A DNA stretch of 64,000 nt from Caulobacter sp. NIBR2454 (GCF_027474405.1 NZ_CP114871.1:372001-436000); one strand, 5' to 3'. Positions 1 through 9,211 are shown, counted from the stretch's first letter. Notes: generated by a model from the sequence alone, not told the origin. Program-made: numbers and translations.

Positions 1-526
1 TCTTGTCGAAGGCCTCGCCCGCCGCGTCGTCGATCGTCGTGCCGATCCGCGTGCAGGCGCCGACCCCGGCGACCTCCAGCAGCTGGCAATGCCCGCCGCT
101 CACCAGCAGCAGCAGAAAGGGATAGGCGATGTCGGCGCCCAAGCGGGCCGAGACAGCGTGACCTTCCAGGTGGTTCACGGCGATCAGCGGAATGCCCCGC
201 GCCAGGGCCGCGGCCTTGCCGAACGCCAGACCCACCATGACCCCGCCCACCAAGCCGGGTCCGGCGGTGGCCGCCACCCCATCCAGGTCCTCGAACGACA
301 GGCCGGAGGCGCGCATGGCCTCGGCGGCGATGGCGTCGATGCTCTCCACATGCGCCCGCGCGGCGATCTCAGGCACCACCCCGCCGAACGGGGCATGCTG
401 CTCGAACTGCGTCCCAATGATCGAGGACAGCACTTGCACGCGCCCGTCGGCGTCGCGGCGGACCACGGCGGCGGCGGTCTCGTCGCAGCTGGTCTCCAGG
501 CCGAGAAGGGTGAGGCTGTCGGTCAT
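1..526 (-). CDS. tsaD: tRNA N6-adenosine threonylcarbamoyltransferase TsaD (3' end outside window)
   Basis: Transfers the threonylcarbamoyl group from TC-AMP to A37 of ANN-decoding tRNAs, with TsaB and TsaE, in the cytoplasm. Reading the minus strand from the ATG at 524-526 gives an uninterrupted frame to the window edge (about 175 codons). It begins with [20 protein letters not shown], the ASKHA-fold phosphate loop typical of TsaD. A metal-binding HLEGH motif and the [12 protein letters not shown] motif near the edge are also present. The C-terminal half lies outside. The gene is divergent from hemC with 82 bases between the starts, an arrangement common in alphaproteobacteria. Only the truncation limits certainty. 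Confidence 0.96.
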   Translation of the reverse strand, partial: MTDSLTLLGLETSCDETAAAVVRRDADGRVQVLSSIIGTQFEQHAPFGGVVPEIAARAHVESIDAIAAEAMRASGLSFEDLDGVAATAGPGLVGGVMVGLAFGKAAALARGIPLIAVNHLEGHAVSARLGADIAYPFLLLLVSGGHCQLLEVAGVGACTRIGTTIDDAAGEAFDK

Positions 527-608
527 CGGTTGCCGGGGAACCGGCGCTCCTGTAGCAGCGGCGTCTTAGGTCGCCTTCATATAGGCGTTTCGAGGTAGCT
601 TCGTCCGC

Positions 609-1571
609 ATGGTCCGGCAACAGCCTTCCGTCGTCCGTATCGGAACCCGGGGTTCAAAGCTCGCTCTGGCCCAGACCCGCATGATGCAGGCCAAGATCGC
701 CGCCGCCCTTGGCGCCCCGCCCGAGGCGGCTGACGAGGTTGCGCCCCTGACGGTCATCACCACCACCGGCGACCGCATCCAGGACCGCCGCCTGCTGGAG
801 ATCGGCGGCAAGGCGCTGTTCACCAAGGAGATCGAAGAGGCCCTGCTCGAAGGCCGCATCGACTGCGCCGTCCACTCCATGAAGGACGTGCCCGCCGAAC
901 TGCCGCCGGGCCTGGTGGTCGCCGCCGTGCCGCCGCGCGAGGATGTCCGCGACGCCTTCGTCAGCAAGATCGCCAACCGGCTGGAAGACCTTCCGCAAGG
1001 CGCCGTGCTCGGCACCGCCAGTCTTCGTCGCCAGGCGCAAAGCCTCAATCGTCGCCCTGACCTGAAGGTCGTGCTGCTGCGAGGCAATGTGGACACCCGC
1101 CTTGGCAAGCTGGAAGCCGGGGAGGCGGACGCCATCCTGCTGGCCCAGGCTGGTCTCAACCGTATGGGCCTTGGCCATGTGTCCAATGGTCAGATCGATC
1201 CGTTCGAGGCGCCGATCGCACCGGGCCAGGGCGCTCTGGCGATCCAGACGCGGACCGAGGATTTCCATGAACCCTGGCTGGCGGCCTTGCGCTGCCCGGA
1301 CACCGCCCTTGCCGTGGCCGCCGAACGCGGCGCGTTGTTCGCGTTGGAAGGTTCCTGCCGCACGGCGGTCGGGGCCTATGCCCGCATCGATGGCCAGCGT
1401 CTGGACCTGGTGGTCGAGGCCCTGACGCCCGACGGCGCCCGGCGTTTTCGCCGTGAGGGCGCGGTGTTCCTGCCGTCCGATGGAGGCGAGCGCGCCGCGG
1501 TCGAACTGGGACTGGAGCTGGGCCGCGCCATCCGGGCCGAAGGCGGCGACGCCCTGATCTGGACCGTCTGA
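609..1571 (+). CDS. hemC: Hydroxymethylbilane synthase (porphobilinogen deaminase)
   Basis: Condenses four porphobilinogen molecules into hydroxymethylbilane in tetrapyrrole synthesis. The product is 320 residues, the usual family length. It starts with the IGTRGSKLALAQT motif and contains the VHSMKDVP and GTASLRRQAQ substrate-binding motifs. The dipyrromethane cofactor cysteine is in EGSCRTAVGAY (about Cys250). The stop is two bases before the hemD ATG, so the two are surely co-transcribed. Upstream it is divergent from tsaD. The ATG at 609 lies directly before the conserved N-terminus and is the obvious start. Confidence 0.97.
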   Translation: MVRQQPSVVRIGTRGSKLALAQTRMMQAKIAAALGAPPEAADEVAPLTVITTTGDRIQDRRLLEIGGKALFTKEIEEALLEGRIDCAVHSMKDVPAELPPGLVVAAVPPREDVRDAFVSKIANRLEDLPQGAVLGTASLRRQAQSLNRRPDLKVVLLRGNVDTRLGKLEAGEADAILLAQAGLNRMGLGHVSNGQIDPFEAPIAPGQGALAIQTRTEDFHEPWLAALRCPDTALAVAAERGALFALEGSCRTAVGAYARIDGQRLDLVVEALTPDGARRFRREGAVFLPSDGGERAAVELGLELGRAIRAEGGDALIWTV

Positions 1572-1573
1572 CC

Positions 1574-2287
1574 ATGGCGGCAGGGCGCAGGATCTGGATC
1601 ACCCGGGCCCAGCCCGGCGCCGACGCCACCGCCGCCCGCCTCCGCGACATGGGCCATAAACCCATCGTCTGCTCTCTTCTTTCGGTCCAGGATCTGGCGC
1701 CGGTCATCGATCTCGACGGGGTAGGGGCCCTGGCCTTCAGCAGCGCCAACGGCGTGCGGGCCTTCGCCGCCCAATCGACCGAGCGCTCCCTGCGCGCGTT
1801 CGCGGTGGGCGCGGCCACGGCCGACGCCGCCAAGGCCGCCGGCTTCACCCGTGTGCTGTCGGCTGATGGCGATGTGGACGCCCTGGCCGGCGCCATCGCC
1901 GCCCGCGCGCGCGAGATCAGCGGTGTCCTCCTGCACGCCGCTTCCGCCGAGCCGGCGGGCGATCTGGTCGGCGCCCTGACGGCTGCCGGCGTTTCCGCCC
2001 GCGCCGTCGCCGTCTACGAGACCGTGGTGCGTAAGCCGGAAAAGGCGTTCCTCGATGGGCTCGACGACATCGACCTGGCTCTGGTCCATTCGCCCCGGGC
2101 GGCCAAGGTCCTGGCCCAGATCCTGGGTCGTCAGCCGGCTCCCCGTCTGCGCGCCCTGTGCATCTCCAAGGCGACCGGGGCGCCGCTAAAGGCGCCACAG
2201 GGTCGCGGCAAACTTGCAAGCATCGCGTTTGCCCCGTTCCCCATCGAGACAGCCCTGCTTAATCTTATAGACAGGCAACCGGACTAG
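1574..2287 (+). CDS. hemD: Uroporphyrinogen-III synthase
   Basis: Closes hydroxymethylbilane with D-ring inversion to give uroporphyrinogen III. The 237-residue product has the poorly conserved HemD signature: an N-terminal ITRAQPGADATAARL segment, a central FSSANGVRAF motif and a late ALVHSPRAAKVL motif, which correspond to the two alternating domains. Identity rests partly on position, immediately after hemC and before the Mic60-like gene. Sequence conservation in this family is low, but these motifs make a different assignment unlikely. Confidence 0.93.
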   Translation: MAAGRRIWITRAQPGADATAARLRDMGHKPIVCSLLSVQDLAPVIDLDGVGALAFSSANGVRAFAAQSTERSLRAFAVGAATADAAKAAGFTRVLSADGDVDALAGAIAARAREISGVLLHAASAEPAGDLVGALTAAGVSARAVAVYETVVRKPEKAFLDGLDDIDLALVHSPRAAKVLAQILGRQPAPRLRALCISKATGAPLKAPQGRGKLASIAFAPFPIETALLNLIDRQPD

Positions 2288-2317
2288 GCTGGTCGTCTCA
2301 CAGTCTTTGGCCTTCCC

Positions 2318-3187
2318 ATGAGCCTCGCGCCCGACCCGACCGAGATCACCCCACCCAAGGATCCGACGCTCTATGCGCGTCCGCGCCTTATGGGGCCTGG
2401 CTTTTGGATGGCGTGCGGGTTCTGCATCCTGTGCGTGGCCGCCGGTTATGGCTTCGCCAAGTTCGGTCCGCAGCTGACCGGTCCGGGTGTTCGCACCGAA
2501 TCAGTCATGCCCGCCGCCGAGCCCTCGCCCGCCGAATCGGTCGAGCGGGCGGAGTCCGCGCCGACCGACTTCACGCCTGCGCCAGCCCCGACGCCTGTGA
2601 CCGATCCGGCGCTGGAAGGCCGCATCGCCACCCTCGAAGCCGACCAGGCCCGCCTGACCGAGGCCGCCGGCGCGGCCCTCGCTGTCGCCGCCCTGTCCGA
2701 AGCCGCTCAAAGCTCGCGGCCCTTCGACCGCGAACTGTCGCAGGTCGAGGCCGTGCTGCCCGTCTCCATCGACGCCCGCGCCCTGCGCCGCCTCGCCGAG
2801 ACCGGCGCCCCGACGCATGCCGCGCTGGCCGCCGAACTGGAGGACGCCGCCTCCCGCGCCTCGGTCGCCGCCCGCGATCCGGGCGAGGGGGCCGGCCTGT
2901 GGGCCCGGGCCTCCCACGCCCTGGCCGCCATCGTCACCGTCCGTTATGTCGGCTCGACCACCGGCTCCAGCCCCGACGCCATGCTGGCCCGCGCGCAGCG
3001 CCTAATGGACGAGGGCGACGTGGACGGCGCTCTGCAGGTCGTCGGCCAGTTGCCCGAACGCGTGCGCATCACCCTGACCGACTGGCGCCTGCGCGCCGAG
3101 CGTCGGGCCGAAATCGACCGTCGCGTCTCCGCAATCCGGGCCGAGGCGCTGTCCGACCTGACCGTCATGCGGCGAGCCGCCAGATGA
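2318..3187 (+). CDS. Mic60/mitofilin-like inner-membrane protein
   Basis: A 289-residue protein with a cytoplasmic N-terminus, one transmembrane segment at about residues 27-45 (MACGFCILCVAAGYGFAKFG region), a Pro/Ala/Glu-rich linker and an alpha-helical Ala-rich C-terminal half. Position and architecture match alphaproteobacterial Mic60 (COG4223), which bends the inner membrane and is encoded between hemD and hemY. The stop overlaps the next ATG in an ATGA, so translation is coupled. It is short for the family and the coiled coil is modest, so the assignment relies largely on synteny. A lineage-specific membrane protein is the alternative. Confidence 0.75.
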   Translation: MSLAPDPTEITPPKDPTLYARPRLMGPGFWMACGFCILCVAAGYGFAKFGPQLTGPGVRTESVMPAAEPSPAESVERAESAPTDFTPAPAPTPVTDPALEGRIATLEADQARLTEAAGAALAVAALSEAAQSSRPFDRELSQVEAVLPVSIDARALRRLAETGAPTHAALAAELEDAASRASVAARDPGEGAGLWARASHALAAIVTVRYVGSTTGSSPDAMLARAQRLMDEGDVDGALQVVGQLPERVRITLTDWRLRAERRAEIDRRVSAIRAEALSDLTVMRRAAR

Positions 3188-4734
3188 TCCGTACGGCCCT
3201 CGTCCTTTTCCTCGTCGCCGCCATCGCGGTGACCGCCATGGCGCTGATCGGCGAGCCCGGCCACGCGACTCTCACCTGGCTGGGCTGGCGGGTGGATACG
3301 ACCGCCGCCGCCGCCGCCCTGATCACCCTGTTCTCGGCCCTCGCCGCCACCATGGCCTGGCGTTTGGTCATCTGGCTGCTGGAAGCGCCGCGCCGCGCCG
3401 CCCGCGCCCGCGCCGAGAGCCGCCGCAAGCAGGGCATGGAAGTCCTGGCTCGCGGCTATCTGGCCGTGGCCGCCGGCGATGGCTCAGAAGCCCGCCGCCT
3501 GGCGCAGAAGGCCGCCGATCTGGCCGAAGACGCCCCCGTCCTGACCCGCGTCCTGGCCGCCCAGGCCGCCGAGGCCGCGGGGGACACCGCCGCCGCCAAG
3601 GCCGCCTACAGCGCCATGCTCGGCTTTCCCGACATGCGCCTGGCCGGCCTCAAGGGTTTGATGCACACCGCCCAGGCGGAGGGCGACGAAACCGGCGCCC
3701 TGCGCCATGCGCAGGCCGCCTATGGCTTGGCCCGCACCGCCCGCTGGGCTTGGCGCGCCTTGCTGGAACACAGACTGGAGGCGGGCGACTGGGCCGCCGC
3801 CCTCGACCTCGTCCAGGGCGCCCAGGAACGCAAGATCGTCCCGCCTCTGGTGGCCGATCGCACCCGCGCCGCACTGCTGGCCGCCTCGGCCGCCCGTATG
3901 GAGGCCTCCGCCGATCCGCGCCAGCGGGCCCAGGCCCTGGAGTTCGCCCTGCAGGCGGTGAAGCTCAAGCCGGACTTCGCCCCTGGCGTGGTCATGGCGG
4001 CCCGCCTGCTGGTCGCCGACGGCAAGGCTTCGCGCGCCTCCAGCGTCCTGGAGTCGGCGTGGAAGGCCGCGCCGCACCCGGCCCTGTGGCTGGCCTATCG
4101 CGACCTGAAGACCAACGAGACGCCCAAGGCTCGCGCCGCGCGCCTGATGAGTCTGGTGCAATTGAACCCCTCGGCGCGCGAAAGCCGCATCCTGCGCATC
4201 GAGCAGGCCTTGCTGGCCGGGGATCCGGTGGCCGCCCGCGCCGCCGCCCGCCTGCTGGACGCCGAGGCGCCGACCGCGCGCTTCGCCGGCCTGATGTCGC
4301 GCGTGGCCTACGCCAACAGCGACCCCGACGAGGCCCGCGCCTGGATCGCCCGGGGCGCCGCCGCGCCGCAGGAGGCCGACTGGTCGGACCTGGACCCCGA
4401 GGGTCACGCCTTCGCCTATACGCGGGAAGACTGGACCCGCCTTGTCGCCACCTATGGCGAGACCGGAGAGCTGATCCACCCGCGCTTCGAACGCAGTGAA
4501 CGGACCATCAGCGACCTGCCCGAACTGCCGCTGTCCTATACCGACCGCGTGGAGTCGGCCTCGTTCCTCAAGGCCGCCGAAAGCGGCGCTGGCCTGATGC
4601 CCGTGCCCGACGATCCGGGGGCTCCGGACTACGCCGCGACCCCCGACGATCCGCCCCCGGCGCCCCCGCCCAGTCCACGCCGCGCGCCGAACGCACGCCG
4701 CCGCTTGGCAAACGCGCCGCGCGCCGCTAAATAG
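3184..4734 (+). CDS. hemY: HemY-like TPR membrane protein
   Basis: A 516-residue protein with two N-terminal transmembrane helices (about residues 5-22 and 40-64), a basic stretch (APRRAARARAESRRKQG) and then Ala-rich helical TPR-like repeats running to about residue 420. The tail is proline-rich and probably disordered. This is the layout of the HemY N-terminal-domain family found after hemD in proteobacteria. Its exact role in heme synthesis is unsettled. The ATG overlaps the preceding stop (ATGA), and the conserved N-terminal membrane segment fixes the start. It is the last gene of the hem operon, followed by tRNA-Thr 63 bases later. Confidence 0.85.
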   Translation: MIRTALVLFLVAAIAVTAMALIGEPGHATLTWLGWRVDTTAAAAALITLFSALAATMAWRLVIWLLEAPRRAARARAESRRKQGMEVLARGYLAVAAGDGSEARRLAQKAADLAEDAPVLTRVLAAQAAEAAGDTAAAKAAYSAMLGFPDMRLAGLKGLMHTAQAEGDETGALRHAQAAYGLARTARWAWRALLEHRLEAGDWAAALDLVQGAQERKIVPPLVADRTRAALLAASAARMEASADPRQRAQALEFALQAVKLKPDFAPGVVMAARLLVADGKASRASSVLESAWKAAPHPALWLAYRDLKTNETPKARAARLMSLVQLNPSARESRILRIEQALLAGDPVAARAAARLLDAEAPTARFAGLMSRVAYANSDPDEARAWIARGAAAPQEADWSDLDPEGHAFAYTREDWTRLVATYGETGELIHPRFERSERTISDLPELPLSYTDRVESASFLKAAESGAGLMPVPDDPGAPDYAATPDDPPPAPPPSPRRAPNARRRLANAPRAAK

Positions 4735-4797
4735 CCGCTTCCCTGGATCTTCGGGTCCGGCGGAACACCGATTACCAGCGTCCGAACAGGACCCGGC

Positions 4798-4873
4798 GCC
4801 GCTTTAGCTCAGCTGGTAGAGCACCTCATTCGTAATGAGGGGGTCACAGGTTCGAGTCCTGTAAGCGGCACCA
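4798..4873 (+). tRNA. tRNA-Thr, anticodon CGT
   Basis: A full cloverleaf can be folded by eye. The acceptor stem is GCCGCTT/AAGCGGC, the D stem is GCTC/GAGC, and the anticodon stem is CCTCA/TGAGG around the loop TTCGTAA (anticodon CGT, reads ACG). The T arm is ACAGG-TTCGAGT-CCTGT, followed by discriminator A and an encoded CCA at 4871-4873. Confidence 0.97.
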
Positions 4874-4936
4874 CCTTCCACCCCGAAATCAGAGCACCCG
4901 CGCCTGGCGCAGGCTTTCGCGCGCCGCCGAGCATGC

Positions 4937-4966
4937 AAAAAGAAAGCCGGCCCGAAGGCCGGCTTT
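4937..4966 (-). terminator. Rho-independent terminator of the first RsaA-like gene
   Basis: Ten-base perfect stem AAAGCCGGCC/GGCCGGCTTT (4943-4952 with 4957-4966). On the minus strand the loop is TTCG, followed by CTTTTT. It lies 30 bases past the stop of the gene at 4996-6984. The same hairpin follows the other two paralogues. Confidence 0.92.
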
Positions 4967-4995
4967 CCCACCGTGCGGCTGTCTCCTGGGAGAGG

Positions 4996-6984
4996 TCAGC
5001 CGTGGGTGATGACGTTGTCGTCGATGTCCAGGTCATCCATCGAGACGCCGACCAGCTTGATGTAGAAGTCGTCGTCAAAGGCCTGCTCGTCGCCGCCCGT
5101 GCTGTAGATGATGACGCCCGAACCGTCGGCCGCGTCGAAGGCCGTGTAGGACCATGCACCCGCGACCGCGACCGCGTTGCCGACGATCTCGAAATAGGCC
5201 TCGTCGGTCTCTTCCACGCCGGTGAAGGCGTTGGCCGCAAGGGCTGCGTAGAGGCCGGTGCTGGCGCCCTCGCCCAGCACAAGGGTGTCGTCCTCGCCAA
5301 AGTCGGTGAGCCGGGTGACGGCCTTCAAGGCGCCGGCGGATGTGAACGCGGCGGCGTTGCCCACGCCCGCCAGATTGACCGTATCGTCGCCATCGCCCAG
5401 CGTCACTGTCACGGCTTCCTGCGACCTCACCGTCAGGTCCAGAACGTCGTCGCCCGACCCCAGCAGCACTGTGTGCGCCGCGCCCTCGTCGGTCACGTAG
5501 AGAAGCGCCACGTCCTTCGTCGCGCCGGCCAGGTTGATCTTGCGGTCGTCGCCGCCGGCCTCCACCACGCCCAGGTCCAGCGAGCGGCGGGTCACGACGA
5601 CGAGCTCGGAGGCCGAGGTCTTCAGGCCGTTCCACGTAGCGGCGCCGCCCGTCGAGATGGTGAGGACGTCCTCGACCCCCTCCACCGTCACTGTGCCGAG
5701 GTCGCCTTCCATGATGACCTCCATCTCGTCCACGTCGTCGAAGCCCAAGATCGCGCCGCCGCCGCCGCTGACGAGCACCTCGATATCGGCGGTCAGGTTC
5801 TCGACCGTGAAGCTGTCGGCGGCGTTGCCGGCGATGACCACACGATCGACGCCTTCGAAGTTGCTGAAGTCGACGGTCCAGCCCAACCCGTTATCCGACG
5901 ACAGGTTCACCTGCTCGAAGCCGGTGACCTCGGTGTCCTCAAGATCGCTGCTCAGCTTCAGGTCGAGGACGTCGCGACCGACGCCGCCGTCGAGGGTGAT
6001 GTCGCCAGCCTCGGTGAAAACGGCATCCAGGAAGTCGTCGCCGCCGCCCAGATCGATGGTGATCGACGCGCCGGCCAGACCGGTGATGCTGGTCAGGAAG
6101 CCCTGCTTGCCGAAGAAGTCGCGGCCGTTGCCGGTCTCGATGACGATCTCGTCGCCGACGTTGGCGGGCCCCATCAGGCCGAAGGCGGTGTCGGCGTTGT
6201 TGGAGAAGGCGTCGGCCTCGCCGACAGCGCCCACGCCATAGGATTCACCGACCTGCAGGGCGACCTGATTGCCGGGCGGCGATTTGGCGACCACATAGTC
6301 GTTCAGGTCGAAGCTGCCGTGGATCAGGCCGTCTTCGCCCAGATCGTCATAGAGACCCGCCAGCCCCTGCGCATAGACGCCGACCTTGGCCTTCACGGCC
6401 TCGGCCATGATGTAGCCGGCCATGGCGGCCTTGGCGGCCAGATCTGTGTCGGCGGCCGGCGCGCCGGCCCGGGCGATGGCGTCGAAATAGGCCTTGCGGC
6501 CGGCGATGTTGGCGATGGCGGCGTTCACGTCGACGCCGGCCTCGGCCGCCTGGCTCGTGCCGATGATGCGGTTATAGGCGACGGCCACGGCCTCGCCGAA
6601 GGTCAGGGAACCGAAATCGCGCAGGAAGTCCGCGCGGCCCTCGCCGGCCACGCCCAGGTTCACCGCGAAGTTGATGTAGCGGTTCTCGGTGTTGAAGGTC
6701 TGGTACGACGGGTCGTTCAAGTCGTTGGCGTTCTTGGTGCTGTTGACCAGATAGTCGAACCCGTCGGTGTTGGGGACCTCGCCGGTGAAGAACTGATAGG
6801 TCAGGGCCGCGACGCTGGTGGTTCCCACCGCCTGGTCGGCGGCGTAGGCGTGAGCGGCCTCATCGGTGATGACGCCGTTCTGGGAGCGGACGGCCAGCTC
6901 CTGCAGGATCAGGGCGTGGGCGCCGGACGGGGCCTTGCGGTTGATGGCGGTGAACGCCTCTTCAAGTTCTTCGTAAGTCGCCAT
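4996..6984 (-). CDS. RsaA-like S-layer/RTX surface protein, paralogue 1
   Basis: A 662-residue acidic protein, rich in Ala, Gly, Asp, Thr and Val, with no Cys and no Sec signal. Residues 1 to about 235 resemble the N-terminal domain of Caulobacter RsaA, which binds LPS O-antigen. Shared motifs include ALTYQFFTG, DYLVNSTKNANDLND and ENRYINFAVNLG. The middle is beta-rich with degenerate RTX nonapeptides (GGGDDFLDA, GGVGRDVLDL, GSGDDVLDL, GDGDDTVNL) that should bind Ca2+. The last 30 residues (DDFYIKLVGVSMDDLDIDDN) match the C-terminal type I secretion signal style of RsaA. Shorter than RsaA (about 1026 residues). No exporter genes are nearby. Probably secreted by a type I system and held at the surface. 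Confidence 0.85.
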   Translation of the reverse strand: MATYEELEEAFTAINRKAPSGAHALILQELAVRSQNGVITDEAAHAYAADQAVGTTSVAALTYQFFTGEVPNTDGFDYLVNSTKNANDLNDPSYQTFNTENRYINFAVNLGVAGEGRADFLRDFGSLTFGEAVAVAYNRIIGTSQAAEAGVDVNAAIANIAGRKAYFDAIARAGAPAADTDLAAKAAMAGYIMAEAVKAKVGVYAQGLAGLYDDLGEDGLIHGSFDLNDYVVAKSPPGNQVALQVGESYGVGAVGEADAFSNNADTAFGLMGPANVGDEIVIETGNGRDFFGKQGFLTSITGLAGASITIDLGGGDDFLDAVFTEAGDITLDGGVGRDVLDLKLSSDLEDTEVTGFEQVNLSSDNGLGWTVDFSNFEGVDRVVIAGNAADSFTVENLTADIEVLVSGGGGAILGFDDVDEMEVIMEGDLGTVTVEGVEDVLTISTGGAATWNGLKTSASELVVVTRRSLDLGVVEAGGDDRKINLAGATKDVALLYVTDEGAAHTVLLGSGDDVLDLTVRSQEAVTVTLGDGDDTVNLAGVGNAAAFTSAGALKAVTRLTDFGEDDTLVLGEGASTGLYAALAANAFTGVEETDEAYFEIVGNAVAVAGAWSYTAFDAADGSGVIIYSTGGDEQAFDDDFYIKLVGVSMDDLDIDDNVITHG

Positions 6985-7065
6985 GGGTGCTCCAGAGAAA
7001 ACGCCCGGACGTCATAAGCACGCCGGTCTCATCCCGAAGTCGTTAGGCAGATGGCGCCCTAAGCT

Positions 7066-7150
7066 CCACGGCATCGACGACACCGATGTCCAGTATGTCT
7101 GAAACAGGCGCCGCTTTGCGCCCGATATGAATCCTCAGGGCAATAAGAGT
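7066..7150 (-). promoter_or_regulatory. Conserved block upstream of paralogue 1
   Basis: About 82-166 bases upstream of the ATG at 6984. It aligns with the block upstream of paralogue 2, sharing gtccagtat, tctgaaac, gcgcccgatatg and gcaataag at the same spacing. It probably holds the promoter and leaves a leader of about 80 bases. I cannot assign -35 and -10 elements with confidence. Confidence 0.5.
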
Positions 7151-7155
7151 CAGGC

Positions 7156-7185
7156 AAAAAGAAAGCCGGCCCGAAGGCCGGCTTT
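7156..7185 (-). terminator. Rho-independent terminator of the second RsaA-like gene
   Basis: The same hairpin as at 4937-4966: stem AAAGCCGGCC/GGCCGGCTTT (7162-7171 with 7176-7185), loop TTCG on the minus strand, then CTTTTT. It lies 28 bases past the stop of the gene at 7214-9211. Confidence 0.92.
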
Positions 7186-7213
7186 CCCTCACTTGCAAGC
7201 CTCCCCTGGAAGG

Positions 7214-9211
7214 TCAGCCGTGGGTGATGACGTTGTCGTCGATATTCAGGTCGTCCATCGAGACGCCGACCAGCTTGATGTAGAAATCGTCGGCCGTGTT
7301 ATTGATGGTGCCGCCGCCGCTATAGATGAAGACGCCGGAGCCGTCGGCGGCGTCGAACGCGGTGTACCCCCAAACCGTGGCGGCGACAGTCGCTGCGGCG
7401 ACCCCGATATAGGCTTGATCAGTTTCCGCCACGCCGGTGAAAGCGCCAGCGGCGACGGCCTTATAGTCGCCTGCGGCGAGGCCCTCGCCAACGACAATAG
7501 AGTCGTCTTCTGCAAAGTCGGTGATGCGGGTCACCGCTTCCAGGGCGCCGGCCTTGAAGGCGGCGATGTTAGATGTGGCGTTGAAAGCGGCCAAGCTGAC
7601 CGTGTCTTCGCCGTCACCCAGCGTGATGGTGGTGGCTTCCTTCGAGGAGACCAGCAACGTCAGGGCGTCATCGCCGCCGCCAAGCAGGACGGTATGTTCC
7701 GCGTCCGCGGCGGCTATATATTCCAGCGCCAGGTCCTTGGTCGTGACGGCCGTCAGGTCGACCTTGCGCTCGTCCCCCGCGAGGGTGACTTCACCCAGAT
7801 TGACCGAGAAGTTGCCCTTCAGGATCAGTTCTGCGGCGGAGCTCTCGATGCCCCGGATCGTCAGAGACTTGGCGGCCGTGAGGGTGAGCGTGTCTTCAAC
7901 GCCATCGACCGTGATGAATCGCGTGCTTGCGGCGACGGTGATCGCGGCCGCATCGACGTCGTCATAGTTCAGCACCGCATTGCCCTCGCCGCCGACCGAG
8001 ACCGCGACGTCGTCGGTCAGGTTGTCGACCTCGATCTCCCAGGTGGCCGTAGCGTTGACGTTCAGGGTCTTCACGTCGCTGAAGTTGGCGAAGTCGACGG
8101 TCCAGTCGTTGCCGTTGTCGAACAGGGTGACGGTCTCGAAGCCTTCCACCTCGGTGGTCGCCAGATTGGTCTGCAGCACCAGGCTCAGGGCGTCCGCGCC
8201 GACGCCGCCGTCGATGGTGACGTTGCTGTTGGCGACTTCGGTCAGGTTCAGCCAGGCGGTGTCGTTGCCGCCGCCCATGGCGATGTCGATGTCGGCGCCG
8301 GCGAATCCGGTCACCGCGACGAGGGCGGTCTTGGTGCCGATGACGTCGAAGCCGTTGCCGGTGTCGATGCTGATGTCGGCGGCCTTGGTGGCGACGATGC
8401 CGCCGGTGGCCTTGTCGGCGTTGTTGGAGAACACATCCTCCGCGCCCACGGCGCCGACGCCGTAGCTGGTGTCATCCTCCAGCTCCACCGTGTTGCCCGG
8501 AGGCGAGGTGGCGACGATGTAGCTGTTCAGGTCGACATTGTAGTTGGCCTTGCCGTCGTCGGCGAGGTCGCCGTAGAAGCCGGCCAGGCCCTGGACATAG
8601 GCGCCGACGCCGGCCTTCACGGCCTCGGCCATGATGTAGCCGACGACCGCGGCCTTGGCGGCCAGGGGCTGGTCGGCGGCGCTGATCCCCGCCTGGGCGA
8701 CCACGGCGTCGAAATAGGCCTTGCGGCCGGCGATGTTGGCGATGGCGGCGTTGACGTCGATGCCGGCCTCTTCCGCCTGGCTGGTTCCGATGATGCGGTT
8801 GTAGGCCACCGCCACGGTCTCGATGAAGCTGAGCGGGGCGTAGATCTGTTCGAAGATCGCGCGGCCCTCGCCGGCGACGCCCAGGTTCACCGCGAAGTTG
8901 ATGTAGCGGTTCTCGGGGTTGAAGTTCTGGTACGCCGGGTCGTTCAGGTCGTTGGCGTTTTCGGTGCTGTTCACCAGGTAGTCGAAGCCGGCCGAGGTCG
9001 GCATCTTGCCGGTGAAGAACTGGTAGGTCAGGGCCGCCACGCTGGTGGTGGAGTCGGCCTGGTCGATGACATAGGCATAGGCCTGGTCGTCGCTGATGAC
9101 GCCGTTCTGCGAGCGGGTCGCCAGATCCTGCAGGATCAGGTTGTGGGCCGCCGAGGGGGCCTTGCGGTTGATCGCGGTGAACGCGTCTTCAAGTTCTTCG
9201 AAAGTCGCCAT
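7214..9211 (-). CDS. RsaA-like S-layer/RTX surface protein, paralogue 2
   Basis: A 665-residue paralogue of the neighbours on both sides. The N-terminal RsaA-type domain (about residues 1-240) carries ALTYQFFTGKMP, DYLVNSTENANDLND and ENRYINFAVNLG. The centre has beta-rich Ca2+-binding-like repeats (GGGNDTAWL, GGVGADALSL, GGGDDALTL, GDGEDTVSL). The C-terminal end DDFYIKLVGVSMDDLNIDDN is nearly identical to the other two and is the likely type I secretion signal. N- and C-terminal ends are conserved between paralogues while parts of the middle differ, as expected for a shared anchor and export signal around variable exposed loops. A 298-base stretch is identical to paralogue 3. Confidence 0.85.
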   Translation of the reverse strand: MATFEELEDAFTAINRKAPSAAHNLILQDLATRSQNGVISDDQAYAYVIDQADSTTSVAALTYQFFTGKMPTSAGFDYLVNSTENANDLNDPAYQNFNPENRYINFAVNLGVAGEGRAIFEQIYAPLSFIETVAVAYNRIIGTSQAEEAGIDVNAAIANIAGRKAYFDAVVAQAGISAADQPLAAKAAVVGYIMAEAVKAGVGAYVQGLAGFYGDLADDGKANYNVDLNSYIVATSPPGNTVELEDDTSYGVGAVGAEDVFSNNADKATGGIVATKAADISIDTGNGFDVIGTKTALVAVTGFAGADIDIAMGGGNDTAWLNLTEVANSNVTIDGGVGADALSLVLQTNLATTEVEGFETVTLFDNGNDWTVDFANFSDVKTLNVNATATWEIEVDNLTDDVAVSVGGEGNAVLNYDDVDAAAITVAASTRFITVDGVEDTLTLTAAKSLTIRGIESSAAELILKGNFSVNLGEVTLAGDERKVDLTAVTTKDLALEYIAAADAEHTVLLGGGDDALTLLVSSKEATTITLGDGEDTVSLAAFNATSNIAAFKAGALEAVTRITDFAEDDSIVVGEGLAAGDYKAVAAGAFTGVAETDQAYIGVAAATVAATVWGYTAFDAADGSGVFIYSGGGTINNTADDFYIKLVGVSMDDLNIDDNVITHG
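8102..8399. repeat. 298-base identical patch, copy 1
   Basis: Reads base for base the same as 10348-10645 inside the neighbouring paralogue, while sequence on either side diverges. It encodes the GGGNDTAWL and GGVGADALSL repeat region. Confidence 0.85.

Noticed and set aside
2404..3183. Upstream extension of the HemY-like frame
   Set aside because: Open only because of base composition. It overlaps the Mic60-like gene in another frame and is Arg/Pro-rich. The ATGA overlap at 3184 is the real start.
4933..7017. 694-codon open frame on the plus strand opposite the first RsaA-like gene; similar ones at 7127-9304 and 9355-11547
   Set aside because: These mirror the real genes codon by codon. 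High GC at third positions removes stops on the other strand. The minus-strand frames have real domains, ribosome-binding sites and terminators; the plus ones do not.
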